Assembly: GCF_014201145.1 (NCBI RefSeq)
Contig: NZ_JACHDP010000001.1
Location: 5,332,001 to 5,396,000, forward strand
DNA: 64,000 nucleotides
Direction of reading: 5' to 3'
Source: Micromonospora parathelypteridis
GTDB taxonomy: Bacteria > Actinomycetota > Actinomycetes > Mycobacteriales > Micromonosporaceae
Shown here: positions 8,516 to 17,482 of the stretch, piece by piece
Position numbering within the stretch: the first letter of the stretch is position 1
Layout: every line of letters starts with the position of its first letter
Notes under the pieces: model-generated
Seen by the model: only the letters and a program-made list of their open reading frames with translations
What the model was told of the DNA's origin: nothing
The model's database searches: none
Program-made: the position numbers and the translations under genes

Positions 8516-9640
8516 ATGACCAGGGTAATGACGGTGGTCGGCACCCGGCCGGAGATCATCCGGCTGGCCCGGGTCCTGGACCGGCTCGACCGGACCGTGG
8601 ACCACGTCCTCGTCCACACCGGCCAGAACTGGGATCGCTCCCTGTCGGACGTCTTCTTCACCGAGCTGCGGCTGCGCCAACCGGACCGGTTCCTCCGGGT
8701 GGACACGTCCTCGCTGGGTCGGGTGCTCGGCGGCGTGCTGATCGGTATGGAGCAGGCGATCGAGGAGGTGCGCCCCGACGCCCTGCTGGTGCTCGGCGAC
8801 ACCAACAGCTGTATCGCCGCGCTGATGGCCCGCCGGATGCGGGTGCCGGTCTACCACATGGAGGCGGGCAACCGCTGCTTCGACCTCAACGTGCCGGAGG
8901 AGACCAACCGGCGGATGGTCGACCATGTCGCCGACTTCAATCTGGTCTACACCGAGCACGCCCGACGCAATCTGCTGGCCGAAGGGTTGCACCCCCGTCG
9001 GATCCTGCACACCGGCTCCCCGATGCGGGAGGTTCTGGAGCACTACCGGGAAGGCGTCGAACGGTCGACGATCCTCGACCAGCTCGGGCTCACCGCCGGC
9101 GACTACTTCGTGGTGAGCGCCCACCGGGAGGAGACCGTCGACCGACCGGACCGGCTGCGTCAACTGCTGGACTGCCTGCGGGCGGTCCGGGACACCTGGT
9201 CGTTGCCGGTGCTGGTGTCGACCCACCCCCGGACCCGGAAGCGGCTGGAGGCGCTGACCGATGACGCGCTCGCGCTCGACGGCATCGCCTTCCACGAGCC
9301 GTTCGGACTGCTCGACTACGTGCGGCTGCAGAGCCGGGCCCGGTGCACCCTCTCCGACAGCGGCACCATCAGCGAGGAATCGGCCATTCTCGGATTCCCG
9401 GCGGTGACGCTGCGGGAGTCGATCGAACGTCCGGAGGCGCTGGACGCCGGCGGCATCGTGATGACCGGGCTGGACCCGGAAGGCGTGCTGGAGGCGATCC
9501 GGGTGGTGGTCGACCAGGTCGCCGCCGACGGTGTTCCCTGTCCGGCCGACTACCAGGTCCCGGACACCTCACGACGAGTGGTCGACTTCATCCTCTCCAC
9601 CGTGCGCCGGCACCACGACTGGGCCGGCATCCGGCGCTGA
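8516..9640 (+). CDS. capG: UDP-N-acetylglucosamine 2-epimerase family (CapG/FnlC type)
   Basis: A 374-residue GT-B-fold epimerase of the WecB family. In the context of capE and capF it is predicted to epimerise UDP-2-acetamido-2,6-dideoxy-L-talose at C2, giving UDP-N-acetyl-L-fucosamine. Family motifs include HTGQNWD near the N-terminus, HMEAGNRCFD (the conserved HxEAGxR pattern), PEETNRR, and SDSGTISEE near the C-terminus. The ATG has GGAGGG six bases upstream. It is the last gene of this operon and ends before a bidirectional terminator. If the capEF neighbours were absent, plain UDP-GlcNAc 2-epimerase would be the default call. Confidence 0.9.
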   Translation: MTRVMTVVGTRPEIIRLARVLDRLDRTVDHVLVHTGQNWDRSLSDVFFTELRLRQPDRFLRVDTSSLGRVLGGVLIGMEQAIEEVRPDALLVLGDTNSCIAALMARRMRVPVYHMEAGNRCFDLNVPEETNRRMVDHVADFNLVYTEHARRNLLAEGLHPRRILHTGSPMREVLEHYREGVERSTILDQLGLTAGDYFVVSAHREETVDRPDRLRQLLDCLRAVRDTWSLPVLVSTHPRTRKRLEALTDDALALDGIAFHEPFGLLDYVRLQSRARCTLSDSGTISEESAILGFPAVTLRESIERPEALDAGGIVMTGLDPEGVLEAIRVVVDQVAADGVPCPADYQVPDTSRRVVDFILSTVRRHHDWAGIRR

Positions 9641-9658
9641 TCCGCTCGTAGACACCGC

Positions 9659-9689
9659 GCCGGGTTCGGTCGCCACGACCGAACCCGGC
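9659..9689. terminator. Bidirectional terminator between capG and the second flippase gene
   Basis: A perfect 13-bp inverted repeat (9659-9671 and 9677-9689) with a five-base loop lies in the 72-bp space between two convergent genes. No T-run follows, which is common for actinobacterial hairpin terminators. Confidence 0.75.
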
Positions 9690-9712
9690 CGGCCGTCGTC
9701 GCGGGCGTTGGG

Positions 9713-11011
9713 TCAGTCGCGGTTCCCGCCCGGCGCTGACGTGCTGGCCATCTGCTGAGGTGCGGGAACCGCGGGCAGACCAGCCGCCGATCCGCCGGCC
9801 GGCCCGAAGAACCACGCGGACAGCCGGCCCTGCCTGCGCAGCAGGGCCAGGCCGAGCACCGCACCGGTGACCACCTCGGCGGCGAGGGTGGCGGTGGCCG
9901 CCCCGGTCGGACCCGCCAGCGGCACCGCCGCGAGAGCCAGTGGGGTGATCAGAGCCGCGTTCAGCACCATGATCCGGGTCGCCTGCCGGTAACTCGCGTC
10001 GCCGATCTGATTCAGCGTCACCGCCCGGACGACCGTCATGAAGGGCAGTGCGACTGCCAGGAGGATCAGCCACAACGCCGGGCCGTGCGGGGGGAGTCGG
10101 AGCAGATCGCCGACGATCCACGGGGCGGCGATGGCGCTCACCACCGCGATCAACATGGCGCCGAGCAGGGCGATCCGTTCTCCCTGCCGACCCTCGCTGA
10201 CGTTCCCGAGGCCCTGCCGGCGGCGTACCCGTCCGACCAACGACACCCGCAGCGCGGCGGTCAGCACACTGGTCTGCGCCTGGTAGACGCTGAACACCGC
10301 GCCGAACGCCCCCATCACCTGCGGGGTGACCAGCAGCGACAGCAGGACCGTCGTCAACCGGCCACCCCAGTACTCGGCAATGCTGTACGTGTAGAGGTGG
10401 CGGTTCATCCGGAACGCGGAGAAGGCGCCCCGTGGTGACAACTCGGCCAGGAAGCGGGGGCGCAGCCAGGATCGTCCACCGAGGAACGCTTCGGCGGCCA
10501 GGAACTGGATGAGCCCCGCGGTCAGCAGCGCGGTGCTGAGGTGCCCCCCGACGGCGACCATCACCAGAGCCGGCACCTTGCACCCGCAGACGACCACCGC
10601 GGTGCTGACGAACCGCAGTTCGCGTGCCAGGTCCCCGAGCTGGAAGTTGGCGTGGTGGTTGCCGATGGTCACCACAGCGATCGACAGCATGGTCGGCCAC
10701 TCGTAGCCGGATCGGCTGTACAAGGATCCGATGGCGACGGTGCCGAGCACCATGCACGGCAGTGTCACGAACACCCACTGGCTGCGCACCGCAAGGCGTT
10801 GCTCGGCATCCCCGCTGATGTAGAGCAGCGGAGAGCCCCCGGCCACGACGATGGCCACCAGGGACAGGGCCGCCGTGACGGCGACGTACGCCGCGATCTC
10901 GTCGGTCTGGCCGTGGCGGGCGCTCAACGCGAGCAGGGCGGCGTTCAGCAGCCCGTTCAGCAGGTTCGTGGAGGAGGCGACCAGCGAGTGCCGGGTCGAC
11001 GACGTGATCAC
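9713..11011 (-). CDS. Second polysaccharide flippase (Wzx-like)
   Basis: A 432-residue polytopic protein with about twelve hydrophobic segments, typical of Wzx/MATE-superfamily flippases for undecaprenyl-linked oligosaccharides. It starts at GTG 11011, overlapping the stop of the upstream glycosyltransferase gene by four bases (GTGA), so the two are translationally coupled. It is read away from the PglC-like initiating enzyme and probably exports the unit that enzyme begins. It shows no obvious close similarity to the flippase fragment at the window start, apart from general layout. Confidence 0.8.
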   Translation of the reverse strand: MITSSTRHSLVASSTNLLNGLLNAALLALSARHGQTDEIAAYVAVTAALSLVAIVVAGGSPLLYISGDAEQRLAVRSQWVFVTLPCMVLGTVAIGSLYSRSGYEWPTMLSIAVVTIGNHHANFQLGDLARELRFVSTAVVVCGCKVPALVMVAVGGHLSTALLTAGLIQFLAAEAFLGGRSWLRPRFLAELSPRGAFSAFRMNRHLYTYSIAEYWGGRLTTVLLSLLVTPQVMGAFGAVFSVYQAQTSVLTAALRVSLVGRVRRRQGLGNVSEGRQGERIALLGAMLIAVVSAIAAPWIVGDLLRLPPHGPALWLILLAVALPFMTVVRAVTLNQIGDASYRQATRIMVLNAALITPLALAAVPLAGPTGAATATLAAEVVTGAVLGLALLRRQGRLSAWFFGPAGGSAAGLPAVPAPQQMASTSAPGGNRD

Positions 11012-12369
11012 CGTCTCCTGTTCCCATGCGCGATCCTGCCCCGCCGGGCCGCCGTGGCGAGCAGGTCCGCGAGGACCGGGGCGTTGCTCCCCTCGCTCAT
11101 GTGGGTCAGGTAGTACTGGCGTCCCGCCTCGCCCATGGCCCGTAGCCGGTGCCGTGGTGTGGCCCGGGCGGACCGGATGACCGCGGCCAGGGCCTCGGCG
11201 TCCCCCGGCGGCGCGGCGAAGCCGGCCTGGGCGTCGCGCGCGATGCGCCCCACGTCACCGGGCGCGCAGGCGAGCATGGGCTGACCGCAGGCGAGGATGG
11301 ACTGGGTCTTGCTGGGCAGGGTGATCCGGAACAGCGGCTCGTCCGCCAGGGAGATCAGATTGAGGTCGGCGACCGCCATGCGGGCAGCCATCCGATCCGG
11401 AGGGACCGGATCGAGGAAGTGGACGGTGCCCAGCCGTTCGCGCGTCGCCTGGGCGACCAACCTGTCCTTCTCCACCCCGTCGCCGACCAGGACAAGGTGC
11501 ACGTCCGGTGTGTCCCGCAGCCGCGCCATGGCGTCGACCACGACGTCGAGTCGCTGTGCCGCGCCGAGGTTGCCCCCGTACATCAGCAGGAAGTCGTCGT
11601 CGGTCAGACCCAGGCGCTGCCGCAGACCCGGTTCGGGCTCGGTCGGCTGCATGATCTTCTCGTCGGCCCAGATGTAGACCAGCGAAACCTTCTCGGCCGG
11701 CACTCCCCGCTCGATGACGATGTCCCGTAGCCCCGGCGTAGGTACGGTCACGTGGTCGGCCCACCGGTAGGTCCGGTCGGTGAAACGGGTCAGCACCGCC
11801 TCGGCGACCCGCCGGGCCGGCCCCTCGGTGAGGAAGCCGGTCGCGAACACGTTGTCCGGCCACAGGTCGATCACCATGGTCACGTACGGCGTCCGCCACC
11901 GCAGTTTCGCCATCATGGCCGCCGCGGTGGCGGTGACCGGCGAGGAATACACCAGAGCCACGTCCGTGTCCCGCAGCACGCTGGCGCCGAGCAGCGAGGA
12001 GGACGCCGCCCAGCTCGCGTAGTTCGCGGCCCGGCCGAGCGCCGACCGGTCGTGGCTCGGATAGAGCGGCGTGCGGAGAACCCGCATCCCGTCCTGCACC
12101 TCAAGGCTGCGGCGCCGCGCCGAGTGGCCCTCGTACACGATGCCCCTCGGGTAGTTCGGCACGCCGGTGAGCACATCGGCGTCGAAGCCCTGGTGACGCA
12201 GCGACGTGGTGAACCGTTCGGCGAGGGCTGCGGGCTCCGGAGGGAACCACTGGCTCACCAGTGTGACCCGGTCGGGTCGGTCGCCCTTCAGGTCCGGACC
12301 CTTCGGCCGTCGAGCGGGGCCGGACGTCGAACCTGTTGACACCTGATCGCCTTGATCGAGGTCACCCAT
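11008..12369 (-). CDS. Glycosyltransferase family 4, WbuB-like
   Basis: A 453-residue GT-B enzyme. The N-terminal SQWFPPEPAALAERFTTSL and FDADVLTGVPNYPRG segments resemble WcaI/WbuB-type transferases. The C-terminal half contains MYGGNLGAAQRLDVVVDAMA and a SKTQSILACGQPML region. WbuB enzymes are commonly linked to L-fucosamine units, which would fit the nearby capEFG genes; that link is inference. The ATG at 12369 has AGGAGG seven bases upstream and is preferred to GTG 12372. The gene follows the aminotransferase after 190 bp of non-coding sequence. Confidence 0.82.
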   Translation of the reverse strand: MGDLDQGDQVSTGSTSGPARRPKGPDLKGDRPDRVTLVSQWFPPEPAALAERFTTSLRHQGFDADVLTGVPNYPRGIVYEGHSARRRSLEVQDGMRVLRTPLYPSHDRSALGRAANYASWAASSSLLGASVLRDTDVALVYSSPVTATAAAMMAKLRWRTPYVTMVIDLWPDNVFATGFLTEGPARRVAEAVLTRFTDRTYRWADHVTVPTPGLRDIVIERGVPAEKVSLVYIWADEKIMQPTEPEPGLRQRLGLTDDDFLLMYGGNLGAAQRLDVVVDAMARLRDTPDVHLVLVGDGVEKDRLVAQATRERLGTVHFLDPVPPDRMAARMAVADLNLISLADEPLFRITLPSKTQSILACGQPMLACAPGDVGRIARDAQAGFAAPPGDAEALAAVIRSARATPRHRLRAMGEAGRQYYLTHMSEGSNAPVLADLLATAARRGRIAHGNRRR

Positions 12370-12559
12370 CACGTTGCCTCCTGTCTTCGCGCGGGGCCGA
12401 TGCCGGACGTGACGTCAGCTGGACCAGCTCGTCGGCGGCAGGTCGGGAATCACGTGGCAGGCGGAGTCGCCAGGCCTGCCGGGTGCACGCCTGCGCCCGC
12501 CGGTGGCCGCCGTCGACGAAGTCGTCGCGGAGACCGACCGGTGGCGCGGTCCTTCGTGC

Positions 12560-13699
12560 CTACGAGTGTTGGTGCAGGAAGCCTTGAACCTCGGCGGTGA
12601 TCCGGTCGATCTGCATCTCGTCGAGTGACGACCCGCTGGGCAGGGTCAGCCCCTGGGCGAAGAGCCGGTCCGCCGCACCGGTGAGCCGTGCCTCGGCATT
12701 GGCGAACAGGGGCTGCCGGTGCATCGGCTTCCAGGCCGGCCGGGTCTCGATGTCGGCCTGCTCAAGATGACGGGCCAGGTCTGCGGCCTGCCAGCCGGTG
12801 AGCTTCGGGTCCACCACGATGACCGTGAGCCAGCAGTTGGTGCCCGGATCGCTCTCGGACAGCACCTCGACGCCGTCGACCGAGGCGAACAGCTTCGAGT
12901 AGTGCTCCCGCAGCCGGCGTCGCCGGGCGGTCATCTCGTCCAGCCGGCTCAGTTGAGCCCGGCCCATCGCGGCCAGGACATTGCTCAGCCGGTAGTTGAA
13001 GCCGACCTCGTCGTGCTCATGGTGCTGGGCCGGGATGCGGGCCTGGTTGGCGCGATGGCGAGCCTGCGCGATCAGTTGCGCGTCGTGGGAGAGCAGCATC
13101 CCGCCGCCTGACGTGGTGATCATCTTGTTGTGGCTGAACGAGAGCACGCCGGCGTCTCCGAAGGAGCCGGCGCAGCGCCCCCGGTACGTCGAACCCAGGG
13201 CCTCCGCCGAGTCCTCGATGATGCGCAGCTCCGCCTCCCGGCAGAGATCCAGCAGCGGGTCGTAGTCGACGCAGGAGCCGAACATGTCGACCGGCATCAC
13301 CGCGCCGATCCGCCGTCCAGCCCGGCGCAGGTCGGCGATGACCTCACCCAGCAGACCGACGTCCACATTTCCGGTGGCCGGGTCGCAGTCGACGAAGACC
13401 GGAGTGGCGCCGGTGTAGAGCACGGCGTTGGCGGTCGCCACGAAGGTCACGGTGGGTACCAGCACGATCTGTCCCGGCCCCACGCCGCAGGAGAGCAGGC
13501 CGAGGTGCAGGGCGGCAGTGCCCGAATTGAGTGCCAGGGCGTACGGCACCCCCACCCGCTGGGCTATTTCCTGCTCGAAGGCGTCCACCTCCGGACCGAA
13601 CGGCGTCGCCCAACCGCTGCGCAGCGCGCGCAGGACCGCGGCTTCCTCGGCCGGTCCCACGTCGGGAGGGGACAGGTAGATGGGCGCGCGCATGGGCAT
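12560..13699 (-). CDS. PLP-dependent sugar aminotransferase (DegT/DnrJ/EryC1/StrS; PglE/EpsN-like)
   Basis: A 379-residue fold-type I aminotransferase predicted to add an amino group to a 4-keto-6-deoxy nucleotide sugar. The expected PLP lysine is in FSHNKMITTSGGGM. The EVGFNYRLSNVLAAMGRAQL block is characteristic of PglE/EpsN and WecE enzymes. The ATG at 13699 is six bases after GAGGAG, so 14 upstream residues are rejected. It sits next to a GNAT acetyltransferase and a PglC-like transferase, pointing to a bacillosamine-like or Fuc4NAc-like residue. No PglF-type dehydratase is in the window; a rmlB-like gene lies at 32588. Confidence 0.88.
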   Translation of the reverse strand: MPMRAPIYLSPPDVGPAEEAAVLRALRSGWATPFGPEVDAFEQEIAQRVGVPYALALNSGTAALHLGLLSCGVGPGQIVLVPTVTFVATANAVLYTGATPVFVDCDPATGNVDVGLLGEVIADLRRAGRRIGAVMPVDMFGSCVDYDPLLDLCREAELRIIEDSAEALGSTYRGRCAGSFGDAGVLSFSHNKMITTSGGGMLLSHDAQLIAQARHRANQARIPAQHHEHDEVGFNYRLSNVLAAMGRAQLSRLDEMTARRRRLREHYSKLFASVDGVEVLSESDPGTNCWLTVIVVDPKLTGWQAADLARHLEQADIETRPAWKPMHRQPLFANAEARLTGAADRLFAQGLTLPSGSSLDEMQIDRITAEVQGFLHQHS

Positions 13700-13737
13700 G
13701 AAGAACTCCTCGCAGCAGGTCGGTCGCCTACCAGGAG

Positions 13738-14601
13738 TCAACGATCCGATCTGCGGAGAGTTTCGTCATCTTTGCCAATAAGGGGTATTTGTGTCGACAT
13801 TACGTCGTCTTTCGGCGTGTCGATCGCCGCCAGCTCGCAGCGCATTCTGACGAAGCGCGCCAGCTCCGGGCCGCAGTCCGCCGGGTGTCCATCGGTGAGG
13901 GTCGCTGCCGAGAAGCAGCGGTCGATTCCGACCAGCGGGCCGATGGCGGCGGCGAGCGCGGCCGCGTCGGGCGCCGCCGGGACGCGGATGGCCGTGCCGA
14001 CCACCCTCAGGTCGATCTCTCCTCCCAACGCCGTGCGGACGGTGAGATCACCGAAGCCGTACGCGGTGTGGTGCGCGGCGAAGGCCGGCCAGTTCGCTAG
14101 CCGGATGGGGGCCGGCGTCGACGCACGCACGCCGACGACCTCGCGCCAGCTGGAGCGAGTCACCTCCGTGAAGCCGTGGCGCCGGTACAGCCGATGGGCG
14201 GCGGGGTTGTCGAGGGACACGTCGAGCAGCAGCGCCCGGCAGCCCAGCCGTACGGCAAGGTCATGTCCGTCGCGGAGCAGGCGGCTGCCCAAGCCCTGGC
14301 CGCGTTCGTCCTCCTGCACGGCGATCCCGTTGAGGAGCAGGTGTCCGGGCAGCAGCCGCCAGTCGGCCACGGCCCGCAGCCCGTTCGACCCGTGCACGGC
14401 GCGCAGGATCAACGTGCGAGCATCCGCCGGAGGCGTCAGCGCCGCGGCCAGGAACGACCCGTAGCCGCTGGCGTGGTACGCGACCAGCCCGAGGCATGTC
14501 TCGGGCACCGAGGACGCCAGCAGGTCCGTCGCCTCGAGAAGACTCGGATCGTCGGGGTCGTCGAGTGCGTCGACCGCGATGGCCGTCAGGTCGAGACGCA
14601 C
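13738..14601 (-). CDS. GNAT-family N-acetyltransferase with extra C-terminal domain
   Basis: A 287-residue protein. Residues about 40-155 form a GNAT domain with the acetyl-CoA pyrophosphate loop ERGQGLGSRLL and the C-terminal NPAAHRLYRRHGF motif. The remaining 130 residues match nothing I recognise. The GTG at 14601, preceded by GAGG, overlaps the upstream transferase gene by 16 bases. Between an aminotransferase and an initiating transferase, it is likely the N-acetylase for the 4-amino sugar. The pathway enzymes PglD and EpsM use a left-handed beta-helix fold instead, so this would be a WecD-style alternative. Confidence 0.75.
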   Translation of the reverse strand: MRLDLTAIAVDALDDPDDPSLLEATDLLASSVPETCLGLVAYHASGYGSFLAAALTPPADARTLILRAVHGSNGLRAVADWRLLPGHLLLNGIAVQEDERGQGLGSRLLRDGHDLAVRLGCRALLLDVSLDNPAAHRLYRRHGFTEVTRSSWREVVGVRASTPAPIRLANWPAFAAHHTAYGFGDLTVRTALGGEIDLRVVGTAIRVPAAPDAAALAAAIGPLVGIDRCFSAATLTDGHPADCGPELARFVRMRCELAAIDTPKDDVMSTQIPLIGKDDETLRRSDR

Positions 14602-15215
14602 TTCAATCCTCGTTCCTTGTCCAGATCGAGCATCTCGGCACTGGGGTCGACCGCGACGCCCCTTCCGGAGAGGACCATGGAGACCGTCGCGACGAGTATT
14701 CGCAGGTCCAGCCAGAGGCTCCACTGTTCGACGTACTGCACGTCGAGTGCCAGACGTTTGTCCCAGACGACGCTGTTGCGGCCGTGGATCTGGGCGAGCC
14801 CCGTGATTCCGGGACGCATGTCGAAGCGTCGCCGCTCCCGTTCCGTGTACCAGGCGTCGTAGCGAGGGAGCAGTGGTCGCGGGCCAATCAGGCTGAGATC
14901 TCCCCTGATGACGTTGACCAGCTGGGGCAGCTCGTCGATGCTCAGGCGACGTAACACGCGACCGACCAGGCCACAGCGGAGCCCGTCCGGCAGCAGATTG
15001 CCGGCGGCGTCACGTTCGTCGGACATCGTGCGGATCTTGAAGATTCGGACGGGTAGTTGCCACCGGCCGGTGCGTTCCTGAACGAACAGAGTCGGCGAAC
15101 CCAGTTGAATCCGGACCAGCAGCAGAGCGGCCAGCAGGACCGGTAGTGCCAGGATCAGGATCAGCAGAGCGAGCACTATGTCCAGCAACCGCTTCACCCG
15201 ACGTTGCGTAATCAT
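14586..15215 (-). CDS. PglC-like phosphoglycosyltransferase (initiating sugar transferase)
   Basis: A 209-residue monotopic phosphoglycosyltransferase predicted to start repeat-unit synthesis by moving a sugar-1-phosphate to undecaprenyl phosphate. One N-terminal hydrophobic segment (residues about 10-34) is the re-entrant membrane helix. The catalytic core has VRIFKIRTM, RRLSIDELPQLVNVIRGD with its Asp-Glu dyad, and GPRPLL. The short PglC form, without the long N-terminal WbaP membrane domain, fits diNAcBac-like donors. The ATG is at 15215. It is followed by the GNAT and aminotransferase genes in the same orientation. Confidence 0.9.
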   Translation of the reverse strand: MITQRRVKRLLDIVLALLILILALPVLLAALLLVRIQLGSPTLFVQERTGRWQLPVRIFKIRTMSDERDAAGNLLPDGLRCGLVGRVLRRLSIDELPQLVNVIRGDLSLIGPRPLLPRYDAWYTERERRRFDMRPGITGLAQIHGRNSVVWDKRLALDVQYVEQWSLWLDLRILVATVSMVLSGRGVAVDPSAEMLDLDKERGLKCVST

Positions 15216-15270
15216 CGACCTGCCCTCGCCTTAGCCGTCGTCGTTGCTTCCGTGCGTGTGATATCGGGGT

Positions 15271-16326
15271 TCAGGTCGAGCGATAGGCGGGAAACCAACC
15301 GGAGGCGCGCAGTGTCGAGGCGGGCCGCCCGCTACGTGTTGCTGCCGTTTGCACAAGCAACTCGTACGCGTCCTCGTCGACCACGAGGGAGGCGGTCCAG
15401 AATGGTGCCCGGGTGCCGCCGAACGAGCGCTTGAACATCAAGAGGCTGTCGTCCGCGCGGGCGCTGATTCCCCCGCCGAGGTGCACCCGCCGGCAATCGT
15501 TCTCGGCGGACCAGCGGAGAATCGACCAGACCAGGAGATTGTTCGCCCCGCGCCGGCCAGCTTCGGCGGCGGACCCGGCGAGATGATAATGGGCCAGCCC
15601 AAGGTGCCGCATGACCAGCGCCGACGCGATCGGCGCACCGACCTCGTCCCGCACCTCGGCAACCAACAAATTCTTGCCGAGGCCGTCACGTAGCGCCTGG
15701 TAGTAGGCATTGGTGAAGAAATATCGTGGGTCGCTCCCAATTCGCGTCATGGTCTGCTCGTACAGCCGACGGAAGCTGCTGCCGGGGCCCAGGTCGGCCG
15801 GATCGGCGTAGCGGACCTCGGCGGTCAAACCAACTCGCTCGGCCTTCCGAATGGCAGTTCGAGCCCGCCCGTCGAGTTGCTTCCAGACCGCATCGGCGCC
15901 CTGGTCGACCGGCACCACGACATTCTCGCCCTGCCAGGAGAAGTTCAACCCCGGCAGCGTGCTGGCGAACTCCGCTGAACGAGTGTCGAGCGGTGAGAAT
16001 CGAAAGAAGAGCGAGACGAGGCCGGCCGCACGCCAACAATCGACAAGCTGTGGCCACATCTTCTCCAGGTCGTGCCGGCCGCACGACGGCCCGACATGGA
16101 TGCCGGCATAACCGTATGGACTGATCCCGTCGGTCCACTGCTCGTCGATGCGTCGCTCGAGGAAGGGGGCCAGGACGTCGTCGTCGCAGTGGGTCATGCG
16201 CCAGGTGGCACCCTCTGCCTTGGCGTCCGCAGAGCCGTAGCCGCGCGTGAAGTAGACGTCTGGGCAGCGGTCGTCGGATGGCGAGTGGGCATCGGTCAAG
16301 CCCGAGATCCTCGCTTGACTGCTCAT
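15271..16326 (-). CDS. FemAB/GNAT_6-like transferase
   Basis: A protein of about 351 residues related to FemX/FemAB aminoacyltransferases and the GNAT_6 (BioF2-like) domain. The C-terminal half contains HYHLAGSAAEAGRRGANNLL, then VHLGGGISARADDSLLMFKRSF, typical of this fold. Such proteins occur in exopolysaccharide loci, where they may acylate a sugar or add an amino acid. The proposed ATG at 16326 has GGGAGG unusually close; a GTG/TTG start upstream is possible, up to about 16443. Substrate is unknown. It is read toward the sugar transferase and may head that operon. Confidence 0.72.
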   Translation of the reverse strand: MSSQARISGLTDAHSPSDDRCPDVYFTRGYGSADAKAEGATWRMTHCDDDVLAPFLERRIDEQWTDGISPYGYAGIHVGPSCGRHDLEKMWPQLVDCWRAAGLVSLFFRFSPLDTRSAEFASTLPGLNFSWQGENVVVPVDQGADAVWKQLDGRARTAIRKAERVGLTAEVRYADPADLGPGSSFRRLYEQTMTRIGSDPRYFFTNAYYQALRDGLGKNLLVAEVRDEVGAPIASALVMRHLGLAHYHLAGSAAEAGRRGANNLLVWSILRWSAENDCRRVHLGGGISARADDSLLMFKRSFGGTRAPFWTASLVVDEDAYELLVQTAATRSGRPASTLRASGWFPAYRST

Positions 16327-16534
16327 CGCCCTCCCGCCGTCGATGGTGTCGCCTCCGCCTGCCTCCGGGAGGCTCAACGAAGCAGAGTGACGCCGGGTTC
16401 GCCTTTGTCGGGACTTAAGCCCCCTTTTCACTGCTTCGACCACTCACTCCGCCGGTGGCGTCGTAGCCTCGCGCGGCCAGCGGGCTAGAGTGCGGCCGGC
16501 CGTATCCACCTGCCATCGACCACAGGGAGGACGA

Positions 16535-17482
16535 GTGCTGCACCTGAGGGTGATCGCTCCGGCGGACCGGTCCTCGGAGGTGGTCGACCTACTGGCCGCT
16601 GAGGCGGGGGTGACCCACCTGGCCGTGCTGCCCGGTGCGGCCCGGCAGCCGGAGGGCGACCTGATCCTCTGCGACGTGGTCCGCGAGAGCGCCGACGGCG
16701 TTCTGCGAAGCCTGCAGCAGCTCGGGGTGGAGGCGCGCGGCGGTATCGCCGCCGAGGACGTCGAGCTGACCATCTCCGCGTCGGCCGACCGGGCCGCGGA
16801 AGAGGCCCCCGGCAGTGGCGCCGACGCGGTGGTCTGGGACGAGATCGCGGCGAAGACCGGCGAACAGACCGAACTGTCCGGCACCTACCTGGTGTTGATC
16901 GTGGTGGCCACCATGATCGCCGGCATCGGCGTGCTGTTGGACCAGCCGATCCTCATCGTCGGGGCGATGGTGGTCGGCCCGGAGTTCGGCCCGCTCGCCG
17001 CGCTCTGCGTGGCGCTGTTCCGCCGCCGGCTCGACGTGATCGGCAGGTCCGTGCAGGCACTCACCGTCGGTTTCCTGGCGGCCATGGTGGCGACCGTGCT
17101 GAGCACCTGGGCGCTGACCGCCGCCGGCCTCGTGACCGAGGAGATGCTGCTCGCCGAGCGACCGCTCACCAACTTCATCTGGCGGCCGGACGCGCTGTCC
17201 TGGGTGGTGGGCCTGCTCGCCGGCGTCGCCGGCATGCTCTCCCTGACGTCGAAGAAGTCCGGCAGCCTGGTCGGCGTGCTCATCTCGGTGACCACGGTGC
17301 CGGCCGCGGCGAACGTGGCCGTCGCCGCCGCCTACGGAGTGTGGGACGAGGCGGGCGGCTCGGCACTCCAGCTCGTGATCAACCTGTGTGCGATCGTCGT
17401 CGCCGGACTGCTCACGCTCCTGGTGCAGCAGGCCTGGTGGTGGAACCTGGCTCGTCGGACCCGTCGTCCAGCAGCCGGGTGA
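16535..17482 (+). CDS. DUF389 family membrane protein
   Basis: A 315-residue protein of the DUF389 family: a soluble N-terminal domain of about 110 residues, then five or six transmembrane segments with the signature QPILIVGAMVVGPEFGPLAAL. Function is unknown in the family; transport or stress roles have been suggested. GTG 16535 has GGAGG four bases upstream and is preferred over GTG 16490. A TAGAGT at 16486-16491 is a possible -10 element. The 3' end overlaps a convergent hypothetical gene by 71 bases. Confidence 0.88.
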   Translation: MLHLRVIAPADRSSEVVDLLAAEAGVTHLAVLPGAARQPEGDLILCDVVRESADGVLRSLQQLGVEARGGIAAEDVELTISASADRAAEEAPGSGADAVVWDEIAAKTGEQTELSGTYLVLIVVATMIAGIGVLLDQPILIVGAMVVGPEFGPLAALCVALFRRRLDVIGRSVQALTVGFLAAMVATVLSTWALTAAGLVTEEMLLAERPLTNFIWRPDALSWVVGLLAGVAGMLSLTSKKSGSLVGVLISVTTVPAAANVAVAAAYGVWDEAGGSALQLVINLCAIVVAGLLTLLVQQAWWWNLARRTRRPAAG

